The notes under the pieces were generated by a model that was not told where the DNA came from, did no database searches, and saw only the letters and a program-made list of their open reading frames with translations. Shown here piece after piece: positions 44,401 through 57,345 of a stretch of DNA of 64,000 nucleotides (positions within the stretch are counted from its first letter, which is position 1; the number at the start of each line of letters is the position of its first letter). Where the stretch lies: NCBI GenBank assembly GCA_039000515.1, contig JBCFYV010000001.1, positions 62,215,267 through 62,279,266 of the forward strand. The letters run 5' to 3'. The translations under genes and the position numbers were made by a program. Source of the stretch: Timema cristinae (lineage: Eukaryota > Arthropoda > Insecta > Phasmatodea > Timematidae).

Positions 44401-44693
44401 GTAACATCTAGCATGATATTTCTTTTCTAAGTTATATCCCCAATCAAATGTATAGGCTTTTTTTTACAAAATGGCTCATTTGTTTTTATAGAAGGACGGG
44501 GAGAGTGCACAGCATAGACTTCCTCACAACTTTAAATAAAAAATAGATAATATTTACTTACAGCTCGTAAGAAAATTATTTGAAACGAGTTAATAGACAT
44601 GGTTGCACATTCTACCAAAGAGCATAAACGAAATAATATGCACTGTTAGAGAGAAGAGGAACATCACACCCGCTGAGAACTACAGCAATTTCC

Positions 44694-44765
<72 letters not shown>

Positions 44766-45146
44766 CTATAACTCGGAAACTATTGATTTTATAAAATAAA
44801 AATTAAATAAAGATTTATATATTTATTATGCCTTCATTTTCGAAATGATACGTTATTTTGTATCTCGAAGATGTGCGGACATATGATAAAAATTGTAAGT
44901 TTCCTTGAGTGTAAATTACCCTCAAAGCTCATGAGGAAATGTGAGCTTCCATTTTTTTTTATACTAAACAATACAGATATACGAATTTTAATCGAGTCGA
45001 CAATGAGTGCAGGGAAATGACCTTCATCGAGCTCAACCCCACTCCACTCTTTATCTTGGTAATAGAAAGCTTCTTCTTCATCATTTTCTGAAGGCTGCAT
45101 GCGTGTAGGTGACATTTCTTGAAGCATGACATCCTCTCTAATATGC
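44401..45146. other. AT-rich DNA with a (TA)n microsatellite
   Basis: (TA)~33 at 44696-44762. The surrounding sequence has no recognisable gene. Confidence 0.6.
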
Positions 45147-45760
45147 AGTGGCGGCTCGTGTATAGACACTGCCGAACTGCAGCACCCCCTATTTATACTT
45201 TAAAATCGATAACATTTAATATAATGAGTCCTTTTTTCTTTAATTCTTTCTTTATTTTTGTAGTACAATATATATTACTTAATCTTAATGTCAGTACTTC
45301 AGTAGCCATCCCCCAGTTTATGAAAAAGATACAAAAATCTTTGTATAGAACTGTGCGCTTCACAGTGCCAGTGACGTGGTGTTTGACTGTTGTGCGCATG
45401 CGCACATAGGAGAGGGGTGGGGAGGAAGGCGGGACTGCCAGGTAAAGAGAGCACTGTTACTCTCGCAGTGCCGGCTCTGGCGTGATGGTGGAAGGAAGTT
45501 TTTTTTTCTACTCAGCGTGTGTTGTGCTTAAAAACCATGTACCATATTCTTGAATGTGATCAAGTGTAGAAGAGTGTACTTGAACTGTAACAATTTAAGT
45601 TAAAATAAGTAAAAAATAATAATTTTCTTTTGTTAAGATTTTATCAAGTTCCTGAATAAATTTTCTTTTTATACATGTTTTTTTTTCCTTTTACACAATT
45701 TTAAAACAAAGGATAAAAAATTTCTGGAGCAGCACCCTCACTAATTTTAGCTGCTAATAT
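45147..45760. repeat. Possible hAT-type element fragment
   Basis: CAGTGGCGGCTCGTGTATAG at 45147 looks like a hAT terminal repeat, and GCAGCACCCCCT (45180) has an echo, GCAGCACCCTCAC, near 45731. No second terminus or 8-bp duplication was found. Confidence 0.3.
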
Positions 45761-48041
45761 GACATAAAAGTTATAATGCATTCGTTTTTAATTTGTCTTT
45801 ACAATTTATTATTAAACTTATTTTATATACAATTATGTGCTAAGTAAGTAACACGCAAATAAAGCAATTATATTTGCATACACTTATTCATTTATTATAA
45901 AACCAAATTATTTAGCGAAATTCGTAAAATACCAAATTAGGTCTTTAAAAAATTAAATAATCTTATATATAATTTGATAAGCTCACTTCTGGTTATAGAA
46001 ATTAACAGGAAATGGCTGAACAAATTTTAACAAATGACCACTTATTTAAATGATTTGGAGTCCACGATGTCGGGAAAAATAGTTGTTTTCCTCAAAAACC
46101 TGACTTACACAGAGAATTTTCAGTTTTTTATTCATTGCTTAGTCACCATGGAAACCATTATTTACTGCATGGCTGTACATCTCGGAATAAAATTTATCCC
46201 TTTTGCTAAAAAATAATAGTTCACACATAGAACACATCAAATCTTTCAATCTGCAAATACAATATTTCTCTTTGGATGCTGGTCATAAACAATCTAGATT
46301 GAGTTGCTTAAACTAGGGAAACTGTTATTTATTATTGGAATTTTTCTATGGTTAATTAACATTTAAATCAGTAATATAGTAAGCATAGTTCGCAAATTAA
46401 AATATTAAGTTGTCATTCTCATAAAAATATTTTCTATCTTTTGTTTCGTGCATGAGATATAAAATATAAACGATACAATGATGTTTAAATATGTTTTAGT
46501 ATGTATCATAAGATAAAAACTAAAACAAGTCTTGAAATATGTTTAAAATGACGATTTAATTATCTGTGTATGTGGTTCTGGAGTTGTTTTTTTTCAATTA
46601 ATGGGTTTTGATGTTCAATTTATCAAATAGTAACACAAAACAAATACCGTACGGTCAGTTATGTTTCCATTTTACCACTTAAATTTGAGGGGATTATCAA
46701 AGTTATTTTTGAGAGAAAGTTTGAGTGAGAGAGCTGTAGAAAGATTGAGAGAGATAGTTTGAGGGGAGAGAAAGATTGAGTGAGAGAGTTTGAGACAGAA
46801 AGAGAGTAAGTTTGACACAGAAAGAGAGTAAATTTGAGACAGGGAGAGTGAGTTTAAGACAGATAGTGAGTATGAGAGATAGAATTTAAAAGAGAATGTG
46901 ATAAGATAATTTGAGAGAGATTGTGTGATAGAGTGAGTGTAAGAAAGAGGGAGAATGTGTGTGAGAGAGGAGAGAAAGTGTGAGAGCGATTCTTTTTTTT
47001 CTTCACATATTCACGGAAGCCCTAATTTGTTTATGATTGTATATAGGTAAGAAAAAAATTATCTTTGGCTAAATATAATAACAACTAGATTCTTATTTAA
47101 TTGGTATGGTGCCACAAATAGTTTGATATAGAACTGGGAAAAGTGTCGTTTTAAATATTTCATTGTGGAATGAAAGGGGAAAATAAAAGTTTTACAACTA
47201 AACACCTAAAGCTATAAATATAATATCGAAATTTGATGTCCTTTGACGAGTAAACCTTTCAATAGAATGTCGAGTGAGGCCTCATTACATAGACCATTTC
47301 CCAGTAAAAAGGTTTAACTACAGTTAAGCGTGATAATCCGCAACCATCACTGCAACGACGAAATAGTACTTTAGAAAATCCCACTTCTTTGGTGGAATGA
47401 TCAAAGTCGTCATTCTCGCATTAGACCAGATAACCAATGGTGGGAGATTAGGGGTTGAATCCCAGCCGGGTATATAGGTGGTGAATTTTATTTCTACCTA
47501 CACTAAAAAAATATAATATAGATGCTACAGTTCATTCCTCACATATGAGCTAGTAAGTTAGTTTATTACCACAATAAAAAATTTAATATCGCACGTCGCT
47601 GTTATGCATATGAAAATATGTAGTATCAAATCAAATGTGCTTCAGCGTTCATAGTTACGGGCAAACAGAACCGCCGAACCGCCCATTCAAAATATTTGGA
47701 AATAAAAAGGAAGTGACATTTTAAAAGAAAGTTACATTTTAAACAGCATTATTATTTGGAAGCCATCTATAAATATGTTTACTAACGCTAAAAACATAAG
47801 CAGTTATTTTTTCAAGAATTTTACAAATGTGACACAAACCTTTTCAAAATATTAAAGTTAGTTATGTTATTTTAAAAAATATGAAATTTTTGGTATAAAT
47901 ACACATTACAATTAAAGTGGTTTAATGTTTCTAGTTCATTTATAATAATTATTAAAAACTTAAAATGCTTTTATTTTTAACAAATATGACCCCGAAAATG
48001 TCCTAACTATTGATCAGTTATTTTATATGTAAATAATGTAG
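45761..48041. other. AT-rich intergenic DNA
   Basis: No gene. A GA-rich low-complexity stretch runs from about 46700 to 46990 (GAGAGAAAGTTTGAGTGAGA and variants). AGGGGTTGAATCCCAGCC at about 47450 is a B-box-like remnant. Confidence 0.55.
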
Positions 48042-48165
48042 CTATTGTTATAATTACTTTCACACCAAAACTACTATTGTTATAATTACTTTCACACCAA
48101 AACTACTATTGTTATAATTACTTTCATACCCAAGTTGCTATTAGGATCATTACTTTCACACCTTA
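48042..48165. repeat. 32-bp tandem repeat, four copies
   Basis: CTATTGTTATAATTACTTTC recurs at 48042, 48074, 48106 and, degraded, 48138. Confidence 0.85.
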
Positions 48166-50244
48166 AGTTAAGTACCTATTTATGAAAGTGGAGTTTAACT
48201 GTGAATGTAATTTTTTTTAAACACCCTACCTGGTTAGTATTTTTTTAACCCTCAAGTTTGGATCAAACCTATCAAATCAAGGCCATGACATTGCCATATA
48301 ATTGTGTACTAAATTCATTGAAGTGTCGATTTTTACACACCTACACGTCATTTTAAAGAAACTTAAAACACATTTCCCACTAACAATATAGCAATCATCC
48401 ACTTACTCAGATTTCATTGGTTTGAAAGTCAAGTCTTCAGTGTTTGTGAACGTGGTACAAGATTAACTAAAATCCACTTTGCCATTATCATTAAATAAAT
48501 AAATAAAATAAATGAATAAATAGTAGATAATAAGTTGAATACTAAGACTATTCAGTTATTTAAAATATAAATTGTTAAGTCTAAGTTAAATATGATCTTA
48601 AATTTAATTGGCGCATAAAATATACTATGGAGAATAGAGCCATTAAGAAATGAAATAATTCTGCATTGGTGGAGTTTTAATTATAAAAGCCTAAATAATT
48701 TTATAACAGTTCAAAAGATTAATATTTTGAAAATAATAAATCCGTTCACAAGGGTGCACTTTATTTTTTCTCACTATAGTAGCAACAATATTATTGTAGT
48801 GTGCATGGTAATCGAAACCGGAACATTGTGCTTGGCGCACCAAAGCTTCACCATTGAGCTACCTACTCAGTATTTGTATAATGCTAATAAATACTTATCA
48901 GTCATACTTTAAAGAAGGTTTGGTGAAATACGTGTGGCAGGACATGGCTCGTTAATAGCTATAATATATTATAGATCATAGTTATTTACTATAAATTATA
49001 ACCAAGAAACCATTTAAAACAAATAAAATTGTCCAAACGGCAGCACAAGACTACCCTGGATCAACGATGGAGTTTGTTTCGGATTTTTATTAAATGACAG
49101 ACGATTTTACATACCACCAACTAACCCTTAGAATATGAGCGATAAATGACCCTTACACAGGATTAGCCCTAGATGGCTCAGTGGTAAGATATTGACGTGC
49201 TAAGTTGAAGGTTCCCGATTTGGTTCCGGATTACAAAAGAATTTTCAAAAAAAGTTAATTATTTAACTTCAATAACATAATATATGTTTGAAGTCATTTC
49301 ACCTACTTATTAGCGGTTCGGGCTCTCCGAATTTATTCGTAAAAGCGTTTCATTGCCTTGGAATGCTTATTCATTTTGCTTTTTACATATCTTCTCCCAT
49401 CTTTAAACTTTTGTGGGGCCATTTTTTAAAATAATTTAAAAAAATCCACAATTAATACACTTCACACATCTCTAAAGACATTAAATGCAATTACACTCAG
49501 CCACACTGAAAAAAATCCTGTCATCAATAGTAGCACTTGCTACACTGACTTGAAAACGGTGTAGAGCCAGGTGACAATCCCTAAAGAGAGATGGTGATAG
49601 TTCAGGGCGATGAGCTTTACAAACATGCCAAAACAACTTGCAACATATTTAGGGTTCCAAAGACAGACAGTTAGTGACTTGGAGTGAGAAGGGATGAGTT
49701 GTCTGTCTGCTTTACTCTAACCAGGCCGTTCTGTTTCGGCTATTGCGGGCTTGTATCAGATATATTTTCAAAATCCGGGGGCAAAATATGTAGCACCTCA
49801 GCTTGTATCAATTTTCATGAGTTTCAGATTGAATATTAATGTAAATAAAGTACCATTATAAAGTTTAAAGAAGCCGGCATTAAATGATTTACTTTCCCCA
49901 TTTATTACAAACGTTTAAGTATACAAAATAATTAATTGAATATTGCATTTATTTGGCAATTTTTTACTCTATTATTTAAAGGTTCATTGAAATAAATTTT
50001 ATTTCAATTAATAAACCTCCTCAAGTACTTCTAACATTCCAAATATGAAATCTTTGCATCATTTGGTTTTCCTTAAAATTGTTGCACCAGATGCCAAAAT
50101 TTCAAACTTAGAGTAAACACTGTGCTTAAAATATACATTTAATCTATATTTTATACATTGATCCAAATTTTGTTTAAGAAGACCTACTAATATATATAAA
50201 ATTATTATATAATAATTATAGTATAGTATATTTAATTAGGTAAA
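48166..50244. other. AT-rich DNA with two tRNA-like remnants
   Basis: No gene. A minus-strand tRNA-like piece lies at about 48795-48862 (head CTGAGTAGGTAGCTCAATGG when reversed). A plus-strand one lies at about 49167-49235 (GATGGCTCAGTGGTAAG, then a poor B box). Neither folds as a complete tRNA by eye. Confidence 0.45.
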
Positions 50245-50490
50245 ATCCCCTCCGTGGTCTAGTGGCAAGAGGTCCTACCACAGATCCAGAGGTCCTGGGT
50301 TTGATCCCCGGTACTTGCAGATTTTTCTGTGAAATAGTGTTTTTCTGGAACGGAGTCAACTCAGCCTCGTGAGGACATTTGAGGAGCTAATTTAATTGAA
50401 TAAGGAAGTATCAGCTCCATTCTAGAAAACTGAGATTAATGGTTGAAAGAATCACTGTGCTGACCATATGATACCCTCTATTCGCAAATG
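50245..50490 (+). repeat. tRNA-derived SINE, family C
   Basis: The head is TCCGTGGTCTAGTGGCAAGA (A box) and CTGGGTTTGATCCCCGG (B box). The body, GGAACGGAGTCAACTCAGCC and GTGAGGACATTTGAGGAGCT through GTGCTGACCATATGATACCC, resembles a SINE body I have seen in insect genomes. A real tRNA is unlikely because the acceptor arms do not pair and a SINE body follows. Confidence 0.7.
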
Positions 50491-51673
50491 TTGGCACTAC
50501 TTTCCCAACATTATAGCAGTACAGTATAAACAGTATAGCTCGCTTACGGATTGATGCCAAGGAGTTTTTTATTAGTAAATAAGTTAATTAATCTAACAAA
50601 AAAAGTTAAAAGCGTTATTTAAAATTGGTTTGTCTTTGTCATCTTAGAAGGAAAAATAATAAAAGGGGAAGTATTCAATTTGAGACTTAAATACGAGTAT
50701 AAAACTAATATCTATTCTAATTGTATTAATTTAATTTACAATCTACATAAAACATTAAGGTTACAGTAGAGCGCTTTTATTGAAAAATTAACACTTAATG
50801 CGTTAACAATACAGCCAGTCTTTGGCCAAGCACACAGTTTATATTAAAAATTAAAGCGATAAGTGATCAAAATCTTTTAAAATACCAGATTTTAATAAAA
50901 TTAGCAATATTTTTTTTTCTAAAAAATCTCCGCTTAAAATAGTATGAATGTCACACATTCATATTCGCATTTTAAATAGTTATGATTGTATTTAATAATC
51001 AATTATATATTATATATAAATTGATTATTAAGTTTAATCAACACCTACATTGGAACAACAAATACATTGTAATCTCTATGATTTTAAACAAAGAAAATAT
51101 TAGATATCAACTAGTCAAATTTTAAAGAATGTTTATAATTTTTTTAAATATAGCTGTATAATATGAATAAAATATAATTTGATATTAGTTTTCCTTGAGG
51201 TATTGACTATTTTAAAAACCGCTTGTAAGCCTAGTTCAAAAAGTAGGCTAACAGAACTCACCGTGTACAAATTTTTTCATAAAATGACAATTATCATATT
51301 TTTGCCCCAACCCCATCAATTGTTGGGTAAAATTTAAAAATAACTTAAATTTAAGCAACACAGTAAACTAAGACTGAAATTAAATGACGAAGTATAATAA
51401 TAACGTAGCGTGTTTGAATTAAGTAATTAACTACAAGTTGAAATCTATAGAATAAAAATGTCAAAAATATATTTTGGTTTGATTTTAAACTTTATTTGTA
51501 ACAACATAATTAACATACAATTAAAATGAAAATTGATTCGTCAATATGAAATAAAATTAATCATTGTTAAATCAGAAACAAAAATGCTCAGCTGTAAAAA
51601 TACACTAAAAACTTATACAAAATACACACCGGTATTATTAAACTTATTTTTACTAGCTTGTGTAATTCATAAA
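50491..51673. other. AT-rich DNA
   Basis: No gene. A 38-bp palindrome at 50993-51030 has TAATAATCAATT arms around an AT core. Confidence 0.55.
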
Positions 51674-51957
51674 CGGTGACCTGGTGGTCTAGGGGTAAGG
51701 TGTCGGACTCCTGTGCTGGGGGTCCGGTGTTCAATCCTCGGCTCCGACACACATTTATCTGATTACCAAACCTTCCTTCACCTCTGACAAGACGTGTATT
51801 AATCACAACTTGTGAATGTGTGGAGTGCCAGGCCTCCACCGTGGTTCAGATCCCACGTTAAACTGTAGGTCCTCAATTTCATCTCCCAATCACACTACCA
51901 CTACACATTAAATTAAGTGCGTTTAACCCAAACGTGTAGTAAGACGCGGTGCTAATA
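51674..51957 (+). mobile_element. tRNA-derived SINE, family A
   Basis: Same family as 15306-15609. Head CTGGTGGTCTAGGGGTAAGG and B box GGTGTTCAATCCTCGG; body AACTTGTGAATGTGTGGAGT and CCCACGTTAAACTGTAGGTC; tail GTAGTAAGACGCGGTGCTAA followed by TAATAATAATTAA. No clear target duplication was found. Confidence 0.85.
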
Positions 51958-52054
51958 ATAATTAATTAATACAGTACAAATATCATAGAGGGTGTAATTT
52001 AAAAAATAATCCCTTCATTGGCCGAGAGGGAATGGTGGATATTCATTGTTTATG

Positions 52055-52605
52055 CTAATTCTCGAATTCATTGATAAAACTTGTTAGTCCATTAAAGCAG
52101 GCATAAAGGAAACGCAAATATCTTGAAAAGGTTTTGTCAAACTCTTCTGGTTCCTCCACAAAGTCTTCTTCCGTCCAACCACAATCTTTTTCGTCTTCCA
52201 TTACAACTATACCTATTTCTTGATATTTTATCTCTTCTGCGATGCCTACTTGGTGGGATTTATGTTTAATCTTGTCTTTTTCCTCCCTCAAGCTACCCCT
52301 TTGGTTTTTCGGTGAGTTTCGAGGGGGACGTGTTTAGTGGAATAAAGTCTAAGTTTATCACGTGGAACGAAGTGCATATGAGGATCTTCATAGAAACCTA
52401 CGTTTCTTGTATTATCATCGAGTGCCTCATCAACATCGTGTTTGTACAAATACAACTTTCTACTGTAGCTACCAATCATATTCAGCAGCTTCACTATCCC
52501 TATCGGTTCGTCAAAGACTCCATAGTATATCTCATCCCTTTCTTCTGTTTCAACGCTCTGTTCGTCTAAAGTCGGATCGATGAACAGTCCAGCATTCATA
52601 TCCGG
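52055..52605 (-). pseudogene. Unrecognised exon-like coding stretch with one frame change
   Basis: Starts after an acceptor-like GATTACAG (ending 52606) in phase 0, with the frame PDMNAGLFIDPTLDE. It is open to 52288, then continues in another frame to TAA at 52055 (GIAEEIKYQEIGIVV, FSRYLRFLYACFNGL). The two frames overlap, and the shift is best placed in the run of five A near 52304-52308. Composition is normal for a protein (about 180 residues, acidic, no signal or membrane segment). The family is not recognised. It could be the last exon of a host gene with a sequencing indel, or a dead gene copy. Confidence 0.45.
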
Positions 52606-53817
52606 CTGTAATCACAAAAAATAGCCATTACCAGCTTAAACTTTATTCTAAATAAATTCTCTATCATTGGTCTTTTGCTTTTATTTTAACATTTAATTTT
52701 TGCTGATGAATGCACCTAACATAGCGAATTCACGATGAACAATTTAAAATATAAGTAAACTTCAATAAGTGGGTGAATTAAAATTATAATTATATTTAAT
52801 TTATGCGTAAATATGATCAATATAAAATGTGTTTTAAAATGGTTGGACTTTTCATACTAACTTACATAACAAAGAGTTTATTTAGAAACATTTTCAAAAA
52901 CGTTTAGTTAACCATCTATATTTAATTCAATATTTTTTATTTAATAATTTGAAATATTTAACGTTCACTCTCTGAACCAACTGATTAGATAATAACACGA
53001 GAATTTCTATGAGCAAGAGCTAGAGCCGACCAATTTTGCTGGGAATGGTATGCCACAATCGATATGGGTCTGACGGCTTTAATTCTCTTCCAAAGGAAGT
53101 TGTGCTACCAATTTTTATCGCTTGATAGAAATCCGTCAACCCTTGCTGGGTTTGAACCCAAGATCGTTGAATTTTGAGGCGAGAACTTTAACACAAAACC
53201 ACCGAGGACGACAACCATCTTTAACACACATTGTTAATATAAGGTTCAAATAATAATAAATCACTTTTTTACGCGCGCAAGGATTATTAACACGTAATTA
53301 ATGTCTAATTTCTCCTAACTAAGATATAGGTGTTTCGATAAATATAATATGAGCTTGTATGAACTACTGTTGATATATTTTAATTGTTTTTATATTTTAG
53401 TTATCATTATTTTCCAGAATATATTAAATTTGTTCTTGTGTATTTATTACAAAGGGGGTGTGACGCAAGTAAGTTCAAGTAATGCAATTACCTTTTTACA
53501 ACTTTGAATCGAGAGGTAGATTGGATTGGCGCTCCGTAAATAAATTTCAAGACGCACGTACAAACGACGATTGACACTAACACATAAACAAATTTCATCT
53601 TAATAATATTTAATTATTTTGCCACAATATCTTCAAATCGCTTTTCTCGGACCAGTTTATAATCGGTTTAGGAGTTATTGATATGGTTTCTTCAAACAAT
53701 ACAAAAATAAGTACATTGTTGTATAATTATCAATATATTGATGTTACTCTACATGTTTAACATAGTTTAGTAAAATATTACCTTCTCATCTACGAATTAG
53801 GAACTGTAAGTGATCAT
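52606..53817. other. AT-rich DNA with a SINE-like remnant
   Basis: No gene. About 52960-53215 is a minus-strand retroposon-like piece: CTGGGTTTGAACCCAAG at 53143 is a reversed B box, and CGTTCACTCTCTGAACCAAC resembles the sequence at 59400. Confidence 0.45.
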
Positions 53818-55660
53818 TAGTGGCGTCCGGGGCGATCCCGAGTAGGCCGCCTCTCTCAATACACAACATATACTTCGCCATAAGTCAAAACGACGCAAAG
53901 GGGAGAAAAATAACATACCGTGTTTATTTCTGAAGTTAATAATTTAATTACAACATTCACAATGTTATTTTACTTGCTTTTCTTTTAGAAAGAATTGTCA
54001 ATGAAATTATTGAAGTTTATTTCGTCTGTTAGTTGCTGTTCTATAGAAAGTATGTCAATATTTCTTAACGGTAGAGTACTCATAGTGTATCTTAAGTAAT
54101 TCTTGATCAATTTTAATCTAGAAACACTCCGTTCACATGCAGAAACTGATAGAAATTGTTAGGAAAGTTCATAGAAGTTTACAATATTTGGAACTGAGTT
54201 CCAAGACTATATTTTTGAATAAATTGCAAAAGTTCAAAGGGATCTTCCTTCTACGTCTCTGATTCATCTTGCGTAGCAGCAGCAAAAACAACAAAACTCT
54301 TAAGTCCTTATAAATATCATCGTACCATTAGTCATTATTTAGTTGATTCTCGTATTTATCATTCAAAATATTCGTCGGAGTGATAAAGGCATATTTCTCA
54401 GAAAGAACATGAAGTTGTTGAAATCTGAGAGTAATTTATTGGATCACTCTGTACAGTGAAGAAATTATTTCTCGTCTCAACTCAAGTTTCGTATGGTAAT
54501 TCGGCATCTCGTAATTCTTCGCAAGCCTTAAGTTTTTTCTTTCTACATTGACATTGACACTCCATGACTATCCCAAGATCATCACAAATTTATTTAGCAT
54601 AAGCTATTGAATTGTTAACTAGTTCGTCCATATATTCAATTAAAATCCTTTCCAATCCTCGAGTTTTATATCACTTTGTTTTACGTTTAATTATTTTGTT
54701 TGGAGGTAGGGCTGTGTGTTGTTAATTCCAAGGGCGGATTTCCAAAGGCCAAGAAAGCACAGAAAGGGATAAATGACTGTAATGCACCAAGCAACTCGCC
54801 AGCATCTGACCTGGTAATTTATTTATCAAAGTTATCTATTTTAAAGCACTTCAGATTTTCGAATATACATATATATAAGACAATACTCACAGCTTCTCCC
54901 TTGCATTCCATCGAGTTTCTACTACGTGCTTGACACTTTGACCAGTGACTGAAATCAGAATATTCCAGCGATGGTTCAAGGAAGAAAAACGTGAACAAAC
55001 TCTCCACAGTTAAAAACTAAAAGTAACAGAACTCGCAGCAGCAGAAATTATATAAATACTCACCAAATTCAGAGTGTGATTTTACTTGTGACTAATAATG
55101 CTTTTCTATTAAGTTCCTTGATCCGTTTCTGAACATCAGTATGTTGACCAACCATCAAAGCAGCATTATCATAAGCTTGTCCTCAACAATTTTGAATACC
55201 AATTCTGTCATTTTCTAATTTTTTCGAAAACATAGTTGAAATATTCTGGGTGATTTTACCTTTTGTTTAAATGAAATCAACAAATGATATTACTACTTTC
55301 ATTTTATTTCCATCGATCATAACGTAGCGCAAAACTTGGCTCGTTTGATACTTATGAGAAATATCAGGAGTGCTGTTGAGTATCATAGAAAAGTACTTGG
55401 ATTATTTTAATTGCTCGATAACTTTTCTTCTTACTTTTTCTCCCAACATTTCTATAAACTCGTTCTGAATAGTTAGTGACGTATTTAATTTAGCAAACAT
55501 GTTCCCCAGCTTGATTTTTAGAACATATTCACGTAGCATTGGATTGAATTTCACCAACTAATGAACTAATGGCCATTAAAAAGTTATTTATGACGGGAAA
55601 AAATTCTAGCGGGAGCTCATTTTTAGGTGGATCGAACCTATGATTGATTTAAATAAACGT
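53818..55660 (-). mobile_element. hAT transposon relic, ZMYM1-like transposase
   Basis: Minus-strand conceptual translation shows hAT transposase pieces in order from about 55560 down: EFIEMLGEKVRRKVIEQLK, KYFSMILNSTPDISHKYQTS, GQAYDNAALMVGQ, VVETRWNAREKL, and the C-terminal dimerisation region SACERSVSRLKLIKNYLRYT ending NFIDNSF with TAA at 53987-53985. Stops, frame changes and probably an insertion (about 54690-54890) break it. The left end may be the AGTGGCGTCCGGGGCG at 53820, which is similar to hAT termini. Confidence 0.8.
53985..54165 (-). pseudogene. hAT C-terminal dimerisation domain remnant
   Basis: About 60 uninterrupted codons: SVSACERSVSRLKLIKNYLR, then TLPLRNIDILSIEQQL and TDEINFNNFIDNSF, ending at the natural stop. 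The ACERSFS-type motif and following helix are the most conserved part of hAT transposases. It is isolated from the catalytic core by stops upstream. Confidence 0.85.
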
Positions 55661-55821
55661 TTTAGTTGCAAGAACGGGCTTAAATGTTTTTGCTTCTACA
55701 CCTTTTTTTACCCGAATTGGTTCGCACGTGGACTAAACGTCAAGCTCATCTACTCTGGTTTTCCGGTGAAGGTGAGTTCTTAGCTCGAACCCTGGACAGA
55801 TGTTTTATAATTAATGTTTTA

Positions 55822-56040
55822 GCACCATGTCTTACTATCCATTTGGGTTATATTCTTATGTACTAGTTACACTAATTTGTTAGGGATTGGGAAGGTTAAA
55901 TTTAGAGGAAGTGTACCCGAATTGGTATGGGGAAAGTGCATTTTTTTTAAAAGAAAAAACAATCCTCACCCGATTGGGATCGTACTCCGATCTCCCCATC
56001 TTCGGCAGCTTAGGCTATTTTGAGAGTAGCACCTTAAATC
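55822..56040 (-). repeat. SINE-like retroposon sharing the common tail
   Basis: GTCTTACTATCCATTTGGGT (55829) matches the left end of the copies at 25315 and 26091, followed by GAAGTGTACCCGAATTGG. The reversed tRNA-like head is weak (about 55975-56010). Confidence 0.5.
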
Positions 56041-57100
56041 ATAATTATAATTAATGGTGAATAATCCGGATGGTTAGTAAATGTGGTGCAAATAGAATTC
56101 AAAAGAGTATCCAAAGACTTTTTTCTAGAATATTACCTTATAATAAAAACAACTATCCAAAGCAGTTTAGGAAAATACGTTTGCTTTATAGAACTTTACT
56201 CATAACCCACAATTTTGATAGACCTAAATATTGAATTCAGTAAGAAAATAAATGGTACGGAACTCCGCACGGACTTTTTCGCTATATTGTTTGAAAATGG
56301 AAATATTTACTCAAAATTCGTAATATTAGTGAAACTAAATAATATACACTAGCAAACCCAAGCATAAATTGCATTATACTTATGTAAAACTTTTTTTATC
56401 CAGGTTTTAAATTTTATCATTTTGTTTTTAAAGAATTAATGTACTCATTTGTTTAGACCGATAAAAAAGATCAATGTTGGGTCTACAAGGGTCAACACTT
56501 TGTATTGAAATTTCAATTTCAAGTTAAAATTTTCAACATTTTATTAGGTTTTGTAAATCTTCATACCATCACATTTCTATTAAAATCCTCATTTATAAAG
56601 TTTGACCAATAAAAAAAAGTTAGTATTGACTATTGAGTCAAAAATAGATATAGATCATTGTTGTACAAACATTTCTCCTGAGAGATTTAAGATAAACTTT
56701 TAGAGACTTACTTATATTCAATTACTCTGTGGCATTGGAGAATTATTGCATCTATATCATGTTAAAGAAGTTAAATATATATATATAAGTATAGCTTGAA
56801 AATTATTGGTTTTATAAAAATATGCTTCTTATAAAATATTTGTATTATAAAGATACCTACATATATGTAACGATAAGTAATTTCATATCTCAAATAGTTT
56901 AGGATATATTATAAAAAATATAATTTACGCATCAGAACGGAGCCCTTAAAGTCATTTTGCTGAAATATTTAGAGAAGCCATTTTGTTTGTAATATTTACA
57001 AATGTTTATAAATGAATTTTAATCAAAATCGTTAGAGCTTATTTTGAGAAAATCGACTTTTTCTTATTTTGCCCTTCAGTAAACTATCATTAATTTTAAG
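56041..57100. other. AT-rich DNA
   Basis: No gene or recognisable element. Confidence 0.55.
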
Positions 57101-57345
57101 GTTAGATATCTAATTCCAAAAACCCCTTAGGGCAGCCCTATGAAAACTTTAAATACCAATTTTTGTCCAGATCGGTAAAATAGTTTAGGCCCTAGTTGGA
57201 GGTACAGACAGACGGAAAGTCAAAAACCCCTTTTTTGGATTCGGAGGGGGGGGTCATGAAACGTCAAGATTCATCAAAATTTTGAGTTCGATTTTTTGAC
57301 GATCACAATACTTTTTCTACCTGTAAGATAGTGATGAAGTAAAAA
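57101..57345 (+). repeat. LINE 3' tail (CR1/L2- or RTE-like)
   Basis: Contains CCAGATCGGTAAAATAGTTTAGGCC and GGTACAGACAGACGGAAAGT, then GGTCATGAAACGTCAAGATT and TTGACGATCACAATACTTTT. This order of a weak-consensus 'pray-for-target' stretch and a CAGACAGACGG string is widespread in arthropod non-LTR retrotransposon 3' ends. No reverse transcriptase is attached. Confidence 0.5.

Noticed and set aside
44603..44794. Frame with a long Ile-Tyr repeat
   Set aside because: Translation of the (TA)n microsatellite.
50245..50320. tRNA gene
   Set aside because: The A and B boxes are good but the acceptor stem does not pair and a SINE body follows.
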